DNA from: UBA4416 sp964543545
GTDB taxonomy: Bacteria; Bacteroidota; Bacteroidia; B-17B0; Aurantibacillaceae
Length of the DNA: 64,000 nt
Assembly: GCA_964543545.1 (NCBI GenBank)
Contig: CAZIYT010000005.1
Coordinates: 473,511-537,510 of the forward strand
Direction of reading: 5' to 3'
Below, one piece after another: positions 35,403-43,637 of the stretch. How positions within the stretch are numbered: the first letter of the stretch is position 1; every line of letters begins with the position of its first letter. The notes below the pieces were generated by a model that was given only the letters and a program-made list of their open reading frames with translations, did not search any database and had not been told where the DNA came from. Position numbers and translations under genes: made by a program.

Positions 35403-35486
35403 ATTTTTGGGCGCGTCCCTTGCGGGCCGGGCTTTCGGCGCTGCACGGCAGGCTGCCTCAATCCCTCGCGCGGGTGCTACAACCCT
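35403..35486 (+). repeat. GGGCG-type intergenic repeat (copy A)
   Basis: TTTTTGGGCGCGTCCCTTGC is followed by GGGCCGGGCTTTCGGCGCTGCACGGCAG and AATCCCTCGCGCGGG. The opening and the ATCCCT closing motif match the copies at 32731-32867 (minus) and 42503-42615. It is followed by AACCCTGTTGGTGTTT, which shares CCTGTTGGTG with the terminator hairpin at 36654. I recognise this family as widespread in Bacteroidota intergenic DNA, from general knowledge. Confidence 0.65.
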
Positions 35487-35534
35487 GTTGGTGTTTCTCC
35501 GGCGAAGGCAGGATCCATTCAGCACTCATCAGGT

Positions 35535-35930
35535 TCAGGTACCGGCTTTTCTCTTAAAATCAAATTTGAAGACACGGCCATTCTGCTCAACCGAACAGTA
35601 TTCATAGGTGCTTAATGGGATAAATCTGTAGGGCTTCGCACTGTCAAAGCCTTCGTCCCTCAACAAAAACAGGCCATCCCAGGCAAGCTCACAAGTGCCT
35701 TCATGAAATTCTCTGATCCGGTACAAGTTATTCTCTGAGCCCTTTTCCTTAGAAAGTAAAAGCCAGGCTCCTCCATCTTCGCCTCCAAGGTACTGTGCCC
35801 CCTGCTGCCTTAGCTCTGCGCAATCGTGTTTGGCTTCAGCCTCGTTGCCCTGGGCCTTTTGGTCCAATTCACAAGCGTTCAGGAGTACAAGGCATACACC
35901 CAGTAATATGAATTTCTCTGCCCTCATCAT
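35535..35930 (-). CDS. Small lipoprotein of unknown function
   Basis: A 131-residue protein with a lipoprotein signal (MMRAEKFILLGVCLVLLNAC; lipobox LNAC, Cys20). The mature part is polar with two further cysteines (CAELRQQG, GTCELAWDG) and the phrase RIREFHEGTCELAWDGLFLL. I do not recognise a family. It lies between the beta-lactamase and the Crp-like regulator on the same strand, with gaps of about 170 and 40 nt. Confidence 0.7.
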   Translation of the reverse strand: MMRAEKFILLGVCLVLLNACELDQKAQGNEAEAKHDCAELRQQGAQYLGGEDGGAWLLLSKEKGSENNLYRIREFHEGTCELAWDGLFLLRDEGFDSAKPYRFIPLSTYEYCSVEQNGRVFKFDFKRKAGT

Positions 35931-35969
35931 TTAAATGTTAGGTTCTGTGCTTTATTCCTAAAGAATATT

Positions 35970-36545
35970 TTACTTCTGCATCATGCGTTTCCTGATCCGG
36001 CTCAGCGATTCGGGTTTCACACCGATGTAACTCGCGAGCTGGTATTGCGGCACGCGCTGCGCCAGGTCCGGCCTGGTTTCCAGCAGCCTCCGGTATTTTT
36101 CCTCGGGGCTGGCCGTCAGGTGGTACATCATGATTTTGTGCTGCTCAGCAAACACCGTTTCCATCACCGCCCTCGAAATGGTTTCGAATCGGGGAAAGTC
36201 CCGGAACAGCTTCTGCGCCTTTTCTTCGTTCCCGATCACCACCGAGGTCTCTTCCTCACAGAGCAGGTAATCCGTAGCAATCACATCTTCCCTGAAACCG
36301 GTCAGGGAAATGATCCATTGCTCTTCCGTATAAAAAGCCGTGGTCACTTCTTCCCCCTCAATGAGCCTGTACTGCCGCACCAAACCATCCAACACAAAGT
36401 AGGAGGCATTATGGGCCTGCCCTTCCTTCGACAGGAACGCACCTTTCCCGAATGTTCTGATGACCATGCTCTCCTTCAAAGCCTGCAGCTCAGCTTCGGT
36501 AAAGCTTGAAAATTTAGAAAAGTAGGTGATCAGTTTATTCTCCAT
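35970..36545 (-). CDS. Crp/Fnr family transcriptional regulator
   Basis: A 191-residue protein with an N-terminal cyclic-nucleotide-binding-type barrel (residues about 10-115: FGKGAFLSKEGQAHNASYFVLDGLVRQY) and a short C-terminal winged helix (VPQYQLASYIGVKPESLSRIRKRM). This short form is common in Bacteroidota. The cAMP phosphate-binding Arg pattern is not evident, so the ligand is unknown. It could regulate the downstream lipoprotein and beta-lactamase genes, but no operator is visible. Confidence 0.9.
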   Translation of the reverse strand: MENKLITYFSKFSSFTEAELQALKESMVIRTFGKGAFLSKEGQAHNASYFVLDGLVRQYRLIEGEEVTTAFYTEEQWIISLTGFREDVIATDYLLCEEETSVVIGNEEKAQKLFRDFPRFETISRAVMETVFAEQHKIMMYHLTASPEEKYRRLLETRPDLAQRVPQYQLASYIGVKPESLSRIRKRMMQK

Positions 36546-36646
36546 GAAGGTTCTCCCTTATGCCGCTTATGCTTTTTGAAGCGCTTACACAGGCCTTCTA
36601 AAGGTACTAAAATTATCCGTGTGCATAAACACGGACACCTCCTCTC

Positions 36647-36677
36647 AAAAAAACCTGTTGGTGAAAACACCAACAGG
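36647..36677 (-). terminator. Rho-independent terminator after the TPR/Fe-S gene group
   Basis: Read on the minus strand, CCTGTTGGTG-TTTT-CACCAACAGG forms a perfect 10-bp stem followed directly by TTTTTTT. It lies about 80 nt past the stop of the TPR gene. CCTGTTGGTG also occurs in the repeat near 35484. Confidence 0.85.
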
Positions 36678-36754
36678 GGCAGAAAAAAACATCAACAGGG
36701 GCAGGCTTTTTAATCCGGTTTATACGGATTTCAGCGGAAGACAGGAGCAAACCA

Positions 36755-37792
36755 TTATTCCGCCTTGCCCAGCGCATTAAGCGCATCCACCGCCGGATCG
36801 TAATTCGGCTTCAGCTTGAGGCACATGGTATAATCTTCGTAGGCGTTCTTTTTTTCTTTCAGCTCTTCGTAACACACACCCCTTGCAAAATAAGCTTCCG
36901 CATATTTGGGATTGGCCGTAATAGCTTTCGTAAAATAATCCAGCGCTTTGGACGGATCTTTTTTTACCTCCAGGCTAATCGCGCCCATGTTGTATAAAGA
37001 GAACTCATTTTGCGGATCTCCTTTCAGGATCTGCTCGTACAAGGCTGTCGCCTCGTCGAATTTGCCCAGGTCCTGCAATAGCTTGGCTTTGGCATAAAAC
37101 ACTTCGGCCGTAGGGTTAATGCGGATCGCATTGTCGTAATATTCGAGCGCGATGGTATTTTTCCGCGCACCGTAAATCATACCCAGGTAAAGAAACGCAC
37201 CATAATTCTTATTGTCCTGGTCTACCGCCGTTTCGAGGCTGGAGATGGCTTTGGCGGTATCGCCCGTTTCCTTATAGATACTGCCTTTCAGGTAATAGGC
37301 CTGCGCCAGGTTCTCATTTATCTTCAGGGCTTTGTTAATGGCCGCGAAGGCATTCTCATATTGTTTCACATAAAAGAACAGCTCACCCAGCTTCAGCAAG
37401 CCTTCCGTATTTTCCGGAAACTTCGATACGATCTTTTCGAGAACGTCTTTGGCATTACGCGTTTGATTGGCTGCAAAAAAAACATCCGCTTCCGTGATGT
37501 AATACTCTACTTTGGTACTGTCGATCCGCAGGGAACGCTTGGCATCGTTGATAGCCTCCTCGAGCTGCTTCAATTGCAACAGCACCTTGGCCCGCTCATG
37601 GTAAAGAGCAGCGTTATCCGGGCTGTCCAGGATCTTTTGATTTAAGGCTTTCAGCTCAGGAGAGTTGATGATAGCCGTAATCGAGTCGATGTGCTTCGAT
37701 TCTTTTTCGTCGGCAGTGGATGATGAAGGCCCGCAGCTGCCCAGGTAAATGATGCAAAAGGCAGAAACTAAATAGATAAGAACTGATCTCAT
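36755..37792 (-). CDS. TPR-repeat lipoprotein
   Basis: A 345-residue protein from ATG 37792: signal MRSVLIYLVSAFCIIYLGSC (lipobox LGSC), then a Ser-rich linker and about eight tetratricopeptide repeats (for example AALYHERAKVLLQLKQLEEAINDAKRSLRID, NENLAQAYYLKGSIYKETGDTAKAISSLETAV, AEAYFARGVCYEELKEKKNAYEDYTMCLKL). It is probably anchored in an envelope membrane as a protein-protein scaffold. The longer in-frame start at 37840 would lose the N-terminal signal and overlap the upstream gene by 11 nt. Confidence 0.88.
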   Translation of the reverse strand: MRSVLIYLVSAFCIIYLGSCGPSSSTADEKESKHIDSITAIINSPELKALNQKILDSPDNAALYHERAKVLLQLKQLEEAINDAKRSLRIDSTKVEYYITEADVFFAANQTRNAKDVLEKIVSKFPENTEGLLKLGELFFYVKQYENAFAAINKALKINENLAQAYYLKGSIYKETGDTAKAISSLETAVDQDNKNYGAFLYLGMIYGARKNTIALEYYDNAIRINPTAEVFYAKAKLLQDLGKFDEATALYEQILKGDPQNEFSLYNMGAISLEVKKDPSKALDYFTKAITANPKYAEAYFARGVCYEELKEKKNAYEDYTMCLKLKPNYDPAVDALNALGKAE

Positions 37793-37829
37793 TCGGATAT
37801 TTTTAATAATAAAGGGGATGATGAAACGC

Positions 37830-38618
37830 TTAAAGGTCATTGGCGGAAGCGATAAGCTCTGCCACGTCCAGCACCTTCGTTTTATCTTCTTTGTTGAAAT
37901 GCTTCACGCCATCGGTCATCATGGTATTGCAGAAAGGGCAGCCTACGGCAATCACGTCCGGATTGTGCGACAGGGCTTCTTCAGCGCGCTCCACGTTCAC
38001 CTCCTTGCTTCCTTTTTCTGCTTCCTTGAACATCTGCGCTCCGCCGGCCCCACAGCATAAGCCATTGGCACGGCTGCGTTTCATTTCCGCCAGCTCCACA
38101 TCCAGTTTCTGAATCACCTCGCGTGGCGCTTCATACACATCGTTGGCGCGGCCCAGGTAGCAGGGATCGTGGTACACAATCTTTTTCCCTTTGAATTGCC
38201 CGCCCTGTACTTTCAGCTTTCCCTCGTCGATGAGCTGCTGTACCAGCTGCGTATGATGGATCACCTCGTACTTGCCGCCAAGCTCCGGGTATTCGTTCTT
38301 GATCGTATTAAAGCAATGCGGGCATCCTGTAACGATCTTTTTAACCTCATAGCCATTAAGCACAGTAATGTTTTGCATGGCCTGCATCTGGAAAAGGAAC
38401 TCGTTGCCGGCGCGCTTGGCAGGATCGCCCGTACAGGATTCTTCAACACCGAGCACGGCAAAATTGGCCCCCACATGGTTTAAGATGCGCACAATGGCCT
38501 TCGTGATTTTTTTCGCCCTGTCGTCAAAGCTGCCCGAACAGCCTACCCAGAACAAGATGTCCGGAGTTTCGCCCCTGGCAATTTTTTCCTGCATGGTTGG
38601 AACTTTCAATGCTTCCAT
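37830..38618 (-). CDS. CCG-domain (Fe-S)-binding protein, HdrB/GlpC-like
   Basis: A 262-residue cytoplasmic protein with two cysteine-rich CCG domains: ILFWVGCSGSFD ... GVEESCTGDPAKR ... TGCPHCFNTIKNEYP, and YHDPCYLGR ... GLCCGAGGAQMF ... AVGCPFCNTMM. These bind non-cubane 4Fe-4S clusters in heterodisulfide reductase subunit B and related electron-transfer enzymes. The upstream gene encodes a membrane 4Fe-4S partner, so the pair probably forms a menaquinone-linked redox module; the electron partner is unknown. Confidence 0.92.
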   Translation of the reverse strand: MEALKVPTMQEKIARGETPDILFWVGCSGSFDDRAKKITKAIVRILNHVGANFAVLGVEESCTGDPAKRAGNEFLFQMQAMQNITVLNGYEVKKIVTGCPHCFNTIKNEYPELGGKYEVIHHTQLVQQLIDEGKLKVQGGQFKGKKIVYHDPCYLGRANDVYEAPREVIQKLDVELAEMKRSRANGLCCGAGGAQMFKEAEKGSKEVNVERAEEALSHNPDVIAVGCPFCNTMMTDGVKHFNKEDKTKVLDVAELIASANDL

Positions 38619-38726
38619 AATTTTTTAGTTAGCGGGGCAGCAGGCAGTTTTTTCCGCTGAGCTTATCATACTGCCTGACATTTTCCCTATTTTGTAAATA
38701 TTCTTTTCGTTTTAATTTATTTTCAA

Positions 38727-40055
38727 TTACTGCTCATGAATCCAATTGGCACGGTCTGCAGGGCTGAACTGCCATGGCGCGCCGTTATTCTCCAGGTTTG
38801 TAAACATCCCGTTCAATTCATTCGGTGCCGAGCTTTGCTCCAGTACCAGTTGCTGGCGCAGCTCCATGATAATCGCCAGGGGATCAATGTTCACCGGGCA
38901 CTCCTGAACACAGGCATTGCAGGTATTGCAGGCCCAGATCTCCTCATGCTTGATGTAATCACCCAAAAGCGATTTCCCGTCGTCTACAAACGTTCCTTTG
39001 TTGGCATCGATGTTTTTCCCTACTTCCACCAGCCGGTCGCGGGTATCCATCATGATCTTGCGTGGCGAAAGCGCCTTGCCGGTAATATTCTGCGGACATG
39101 CTGCCGTACAGCGCCCGCACTCGGTACAGGAGTAGGCATCCAGCAATTGCTTCCAGTTCAGGTCCATCACATCCCTGGCGCCGAACTTAATGTGTGCATT
39201 CGGATCGAGCACCGGCTGATAGGAAGGATCGAAATTCGGTTTCACCACATCCGTTACCTCAAACAGGTTTTTGAATTGCCCTTTCGGCTTTAAATTCGAG
39301 AAAAAGGTATTCGGGAAGGCCAGCAAAATGTGCAGGTGCTTCGAGAAAGGCAGGTAGTTAAGAAAGGCGAATACAATGATGATGTGGCCCCACCAGCCCA
39401 CGCGCTCTACAATGTGCAAGGCTTCGGTAGATAGGCCTCCGAACAGTAAAGGCCCCAGGTGGCTGGTAACCGCCAGGCCTAAAGAGCCGTCGCCCAGGTT
39501 CTGGGCATGAGAAGCGCCTCTTGCATAAAGCACTTCGTCGGCGCCGTTCATCATACAGATAAAGCACAATAAAGTCAGCTCACCGATCAGGATTAAATTG
39601 GCATCGAGCTTTGGCCAGCCGTTGAGCTCGCTCTTTACGAGGCGGGGCACTTTCAGTAAATTCCTCCTGGATAAAAACGCGATGGTGCCTACAAAAGCCA
39701 GTACCGAAAGAATCTCAATGAAGCTCACCACAAAGGTGTAAAAGCCACCGAGCGGCGCCCTGAAAGCCCTGTGCTGGCCGGATAATCCGTCGAAGACAAT
39801 CTCAAGCAGCTCCACCTGCGTGATAACGAAAGCGACGTACAGGAACAGGTGCAGAATAGCAGGAATGGGTTTTGCAAACATTTTCTTCTGGCCGAAAGCC
39901 ACCAGCGTCATCACTTTAAGACGCTCTCCGCGGTTATCGGTCAGGGAAATATCTTTTCCCAGTAAAATATTGCGGCGGATCTTTTTTGAATTCAGAAAAA
40001 AGAAGGTACTGCCGGCGATCAGGAGTATAGCGAATAGGATGATGGAAATAATCAT
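38727..40055 (-). CDS. Membrane-bound 4Fe-4S protein, HdrC/NarI-like fusion
   Basis: A 442-residue protein. The N-terminal half has five to six membrane spans (HLFLYVAFVITQVELLEIVFDG; FVGTIAFLSRR; LILIGELTLLCFICMMNGADE; GHIIIVFAFLNYLPFSKHLHI) with histidines (H69, H224, H240, H242) that may ligate haem, as in NarI-type subunits. The C-terminal half has two 4Fe-4S motifs: C310/C313/C316/C320 and C376/C379/C382/C386. It lies upstream of the CCG protein gene and downstream of the MCE gene. Confidence 0.9.
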   Translation of the reverse strand: MIISIILFAILLIAGSTFFFLNSKKIRRNILLGKDISLTDNRGERLKVMTLVAFGQKKMFAKPIPAILHLFLYVAFVITQVELLEIVFDGLSGQHRAFRAPLGGFYTFVVSFIEILSVLAFVGTIAFLSRRNLLKVPRLVKSELNGWPKLDANLILIGELTLLCFICMMNGADEVLYARGASHAQNLGDGSLGLAVTSHLGPLLFGGLSTEALHIVERVGWWGHIIIVFAFLNYLPFSKHLHILLAFPNTFFSNLKPKGQFKNLFEVTDVVKPNFDPSYQPVLDPNAHIKFGARDVMDLNWKQLLDAYSCTECGRCTAACPQNITGKALSPRKIMMDTRDRLVEVGKNIDANKGTFVDDGKSLLGDYIKHEEIWACNTCNACVQECPVNIDPLAIIMELRQQLVLEQSSAPNELNGMFTNLENNGAPWQFSPADRANWIHEQ

Positions 40056-40066
40056 AGTAAAAAAAT

Positions 40067-41068
40067 TTATGGTTTTGCCGGAACTTTTTCGTCGTCTTTA
40101 TGCCTGTCTTTGGAACCGAATACGGAGATATGGATATAGCGGCCCGGGCGTGCTTTCAGGTCGAGCAGGAGCTTATCGAGATCGGCGCTGGCGCTGGTAA
40201 GGTTCTTATACAGGGAATCGTTTTTGATGAGCTTGCCAAGCGTTCCGTTTCCGCTGTTGATCTGTGCCATGACCTCGCTCAGCTCTTTCAGGGTTTTGTC
40301 GGCATTGTTCACCGCGCTCTTCAGGTTTGATTTGGCAAGGCTGTCGGACATTGAGCTGAAATTGGTAATGATGTTATCGATCTTGTGTTTATCATTGTCA
40401 AGCATCGTCGCGAGGTTGTTGAGCTTGGTAAGGATAGCGGAGATCTTTGCTTTCTCGGAAGCCATCAGGTCATCCAGCTTGTAGGCCGTTTGCTCCAGGC
40501 TCTGAATGGCTTTCTTAATGCTTTCGAAAGATTTATCGAGGTTGTCGCGCGTTTTGGAATTAAGGATACCGCTCACTACCGTCATCACCGAATCCATGGA
40601 AGAGATCAGGCTTTCTGCCTTTTTCTGCAAAGGAGCTAACTGTTTGCTCACTGCCGTTTTAATGCCTTCTTCCGATTCGGCGCGAAGGGTATCTCCCGAT
40701 TCCACAAAGGTTTTCTCATCGCTGTAAATAAGCTCAACCGCCTTGGCGCCCAGGAGATCCGAGCTTACCGCACGGGCAATCGAGTGCTTGGGGATCTGCA
40801 CATCCTCGGTCAGGAGAAAAGTCACCAATACCTGGTATTTGCCGCTCTTATCCTGGATGAGGGAAATCTCATTGATCTGCCCTACTTTAAAGCCGTTTAC
40901 CGTTAAGGGATTGGCCTCAATAAGGCCGTCGATCTCAGGGTAAACCGCATAGAGCACATATTTGTGGTTGAATAAATTACTTCCTTTCAGGTAGTTGAAA
41001 CCGTATATAAACAATCCTATCGCCGCGGTAACAACAACGCCGATTTTTAATTCTTTAGAAATCTTCAC
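40067..41068 (-). CDS. MCE-domain lipid transport protein (MlaD-like)
   Basis: A 333-residue periplasmic protein anchored by one N-terminal span (LKIGVVVTAAIGLFIYGFNYL). The MCE domain follows (residues about 38-115: VYPEIDGLIEANPLTVNGFKVGQINEISL), then a long helical coiled-coil C terminus (residues about 130-310). It is the expected substrate-binding partner of the MlaE/MlaF pair at 31100-32601, although it is not in that operon. It starts a run with the Fe-S genes on the minus strand. Confidence 0.92.
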   Translation of the reverse strand: MKISKELKIGVVVTAAIGLFIYGFNYLKGSNLFNHKYVLYAVYPEIDGLIEANPLTVNGFKVGQINEISLIQDKSGKYQVLVTFLLTEDVQIPKHSIARAVSSDLLGAKAVELIYSDEKTFVESGDTLRAESEEGIKTAVSKQLAPLQKKAESLISSMDSVMTVVSGILNSKTRDNLDKSFESIKKAIQSLEQTAYKLDDLMASEKAKISAILTKLNNLATMLDNDKHKIDNIITNFSSMSDSLAKSNLKSAVNNADKTLKELSEVMAQINSGNGTLGKLIKNDSLYKNLTSASADLDKLLLDLKARPGRYIHISVFGSKDRHKDDEKVPAKP

Positions 41069-41129
41069 AAAACTTGTTTTTTGAAGTGACTAATATACAT
41101 ATTTTTTATTAAAACTGCCTTGCACAGCC

Positions 41130-42107
41130 CTATTTCCTGAAAGAAAACACGGACTTGAAGATGCCCTGAAAAGAGGTAATATTGAGAGGAAACTCGAGAA
41201 AAACATGCAAAAAGCTCAAAAAATAAAGAGCTTTCAGACCAATCCCATAATCCACAAGGTAAAGGCCTACCGAAAAGATCCATAACGCCAGGGTAATGAG
41301 GAGTGTTTTTTTAGGCACCAGGTGCCACTTGATGACGGATGTTTTGGAAAACCAGTTCAGGTAATGGTAGGTATAGGCAAAGGCTATGAAACGCATGATG
41401 ATGAAGCCCGCATTGGTATTGAATACTGTATCGTTGCTGATGGTAGGCGTGAGTCCGAATACGGCAATCAGGTATTTGTTGAGCAGGCTGAACAGCTCGT
41501 AGTTCTTGCCCACGTATTCCGAAACCTGGTATTGCAGCTGCGGCGCTTTGATCACAAAAAAGGAAAAGCCGATGAGCAACAGGGCGATCACAGATAAGTA
41601 ACCCGAGAGCGACCTGTTCTTGAGCACACCGTAGAGCATGAAGGCCCAGGTAAACACAAACACGTGAATGATCGTTGGCAGGAACACGCCGATCCACATA
41701 AAATAATAATTGCCAAACTTAGCCGTAGCAAGCCCAACCAGGGCCAGCACGCATAATACCGCGCGGTACAGATTGTCTTTCACAAACGCAAACACGGCCG
41801 CGATGATAAGCGCGAAGGCAATGATATTGGGCAACTGCGTATCGCTTTTGGCGGGGCGCACAAAGGAAAAATAAAAGACCAGCACACAAAGAAAGCCCAA
41901 GGCCAGGAAATCGTACTTGCCCTTGGTGAAATAATTTTTCTTATGCAACCAGCCAATCTCCGTGAGGTAGTGCAAGGGCCCAAGCACCGCATAGGAAAAC
42001 AGGAAGAGCTCGAAAGGCAGGATAAAAGCCACGATACAGGAAAGTACCATCAGGCCGATATTCGCATAGTTGATCTGGTCGTTATTGAGTTCGGTGAGTT
42101 TCAGCAA
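41130..42107 (-). CDS. Polytopic membrane protein with conserved histidines (Brp/Blh-like appearance)
   Basis: A 325-residue protein with about nine membrane spans. Histidines sit at or near the membrane face in four places: GPLHYLTEIGWLHKKNY, LPTIIHVFVFTWAFM, YTYHYLNWFSKT and FLHVFLEFPLN. This spacing is reminiscent of Brp/Blh-type beta-carotene cleavage enzymes, where histidines bind iron, but identity is too weak to call by eye and no carotenoid or rhodopsin gene is nearby. Treat as a conserved membrane protein of unknown function. Confidence 0.6.
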   Translation of the reverse strand: MLKLTELNNDQINYANIGLMVLSCIVAFILPFELFLFSYAVLGPLHYLTEIGWLHKKNYFTKGKYDFLALGFLCVLVFYFSFVRPAKSDTQLPNIIAFALIIAAVFAFVKDNLYRAVLCVLALVGLATAKFGNYYFMWIGVFLPTIIHVFVFTWAFMLYGVLKNRSLSGYLSVIALLLIGFSFFVIKAPQLQYQVSEYVGKNYELFSLLNKYLIAVFGLTPTISNDTVFNTNAGFIIMRFIAFAYTYHYLNWFSKTSVIKWHLVPKKTLLITLALWIFSVGLYLVDYGIGLKALYFLSFLHVFLEFPLNITSFQGIFKSVFSFRK

Positions 42108-42168
42108 AACAAGGGTTTTATACCACCAAATATCCTAAAATATTATGACAATAGAAAGCCGCAGAGCC

Positions 42169-42342
42169 TCAGCTTTTCTTGTCCTTAGTAAAGCCCCCGG
42201 TTTTTTTGTCGTAGCCGTAAGGACAGTGGCGGCAGCCGCTTTTGCAGCAGTAGCCACGCTTCAGGTGGTACTTCTCTGTAAACACGATATAACCCTCAGG
42301 ACTGTAATAGAAGTCTTCAGGATCCAGTTCTTTTTTAAACAT
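42169..42342 (-). CDS. Small cysteine-rich DUF5522-like protein
   Basis: A 57-codon gene starting at ATG 42342 (MFKKELDPEDFYYSPEGYIV). The diagnostic core is EKYHLKRGYCCKSGCRHCPY (residues 23-42), followed by GYDKKTGG; the C-C-x3-C-x2-C cysteines suggest a metal-binding knuckle. I associate this pattern with DUF5522, a small family of unknown function in Bacteroidota. It lies about 60 nt upstream of the membrane-protein gene on the same strand. The opposite-strand reading frame is a shadow. Confidence 0.82.
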   Translation of the reverse strand: MFKKELDPEDFYYSPEGYIVFTEKYHLKRGYCCKSGCRHCPYGYDKKTGGFTKDKKS

Positions 42343-42502
42343 CACTACAAAGATATTATATTTTTAATGGATGTTATAAAATCGTACCGGCGAGATAGTT
42401 GCTGAGTGACGTAACATGAGCTGTCATATCGGGCGCAGTCGGGATAGGCGGCACAGATAAACACTAAACACCCGAAAGCATATAGCCATCCTTTTAATTC
42501 TA

Positions 42503-42615
42503 CCTTTTGGGCGCCCGGGCGGGCTGCGTCGGGCTCCGCTTCGCTGCGGTTTTTTTAGGGCGAAAAAGGCAGCGCCCTAAAAAGAACTAAACCCTTTGCA
42601 TCCCTGGCGCAGGGA
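42503..42615 (+). repeat. GGGCGCCC-type intergenic repeat (copy C)
   Basis: It opens CCTTTTGGGCGCCCGGGCGG, contains a hairpin TTAGGGCG-AAAAAGGCAG-CGCCCTAA (42555-42580) and closes CATCCCTGGCGCAGGGA. The opening and closing motifs match copy B (minus strand, 32731-32867) and, less closely, copy A (35403-35486). The 416-bp gap 42343-42758 holds this repeat and a promoter; 42343-42502 shows nothing recognisable. Confidence 0.65.
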
Positions 42616-42721
42616 GCAGGTACACATTTATACGGAAGGGACACGCCCAACATAATCTGATTAAAACATGCCCATTGATTTAAGTAAGCTTTTTCAGGTT
42701 ATAATATTCCACAACATTCTA

Positions 42722-42729
42722 TAACTTTG
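42722..42729 (+). promoter_or_regulatory. Bacteroidota -7 element upstream of the ACC deaminase-like gene
   Basis: TAACTTTG matches TAnnTTTG exactly, 29 nt before the chosen TTG start at 42759. A T-rich stretch (GCTTTTTC, 42689-42696) lies roughly where a -33 element belongs. Confidence 0.5.
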
Positions 42730-42758
42730 AAGCCTGATCAGAAAACCGCTTTCATTTT

Positions 42759-43637
42759 TTGCTTAACGATACACCTATAATTACGCCGCTGACCTATGAG
42801 GGATATTCCCTTTCCATGCTCCGCCTCGATCTCATCGATCCGGAGATCTCGGGCAACAAGTGGTTCAAGCTGAAGCTTAACCTGGCAAAAGCCCGCGAGC
42901 TGCAGAAGAACAGCATCCTCACCTTCGGCGGCGCTTTTTCCAACCATATTGCCGCTACTGCCGCCGCCTGCCACCGGCAAGGCTTTCAGAGCATCGGCCT
43001 TATCCGGGGCGAAGCATCTTCGCAAAGCAATGCCACCCTTTCGGGGGCAAAACAACTGGGTATGCAATTGCTCTTTGTCAGCCGCGAAGAATACAGGCAA
43101 AAAGAGGAAGTGGATTACCTCGAGGCATTAGCCCGTCGTTTTCCCAATGCTTACATTATTCCCGAAGGAGGCGACAACGACCTGGGACAGAAAGGCTGTG
43201 AGGAGATCTTATCCAAAGAAACACAGGGCTTTGAGCATATTTTCTGTGCTTACGGCACAGGAACCACGTTCAAAGGTATTGCCAAATCACTACAGCCGCA
43301 TCAGACCCTTCATGGCATCAATGTCCTGAAATACGAAGCTACAAGCGATCTTCCGCAAAGCAGCATTATCAACAATTACCACTTTGGTGGCTATGCACGC
43401 CATACGCAGGAGCTTCTGGATTTCAAATCCTGGTTTGAGAATACATTCCACATTCCGCTTGACTATGTGTATACGGCCAAATTAGGCTATGCAGTCTTCG
43501 ACCTGATTAAACAGGGGAAAATCCATAAAGAAGAAAAAATTCTGATCATCCACAGCGGCGGCCTGCAGGGCAATGCAGGCTATGAGGCACGCTACAGCCT
43601 GAAGCCCAATCGCCAGGTGAACGAGCCCCAGGGATAA
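42759..43637 (+). CDS. 1-aminocyclopropane-1-carboxylate deaminase/D-cysteine desulfhydrase family protein
   Basis: PLP enzyme of the tryptophan-synthase beta fold. The 292 residues contain DPEISGNKWFKLKLNL with the PLP lysine in SGNKW, LTFGGAFSNHIAATAAACHRQG, IPEGGDNDLGQKGCEEI, YGTGTTFKGIAKSL and the C-terminal IIHSGGLQGNAGY. Members deaminate ACC or desulfurate D-cysteine; residues that decide between the two cannot be judged by eye. A TTG start at 42759 is used: no in-frame ATG precedes the conserved region and an in-frame stop lies at 42735. The 3' end overlaps the convergent gene by 46 nt. Confidence 0.88.
   Translation: MLNDTPIITPLTYEGYSLSMLRLDLIDPEISGNKWFKLKLNLAKARELQKNSILTFGGAFSNHIAATAAACHRQGFQSIGLIRGEASSQSNATLSGAKQLGMQLLFVSREEYRQKEEVDYLEALARRFPNAYIIPEGGDNDLGQKGCEEILSKETQGFEHIFCAYGTGTTFKGIAKSLQPHQTLHGINVLKYEATSDLPQSSIINNYHFGGYARHTQELLDFKSWFENTFHIPLDYVYTAKLGYAVFDLIKQGKIHKEEKILIIHSGGLQGNAGYEARYSLKPNRQVNEPQG

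Noticed and set aside
42145..42405. Plus-strand open frame of 86 codons
   Set aside because: Shadow of the 57-codon DUF5522-like gene on the minus strand, which has the cysteine signature.
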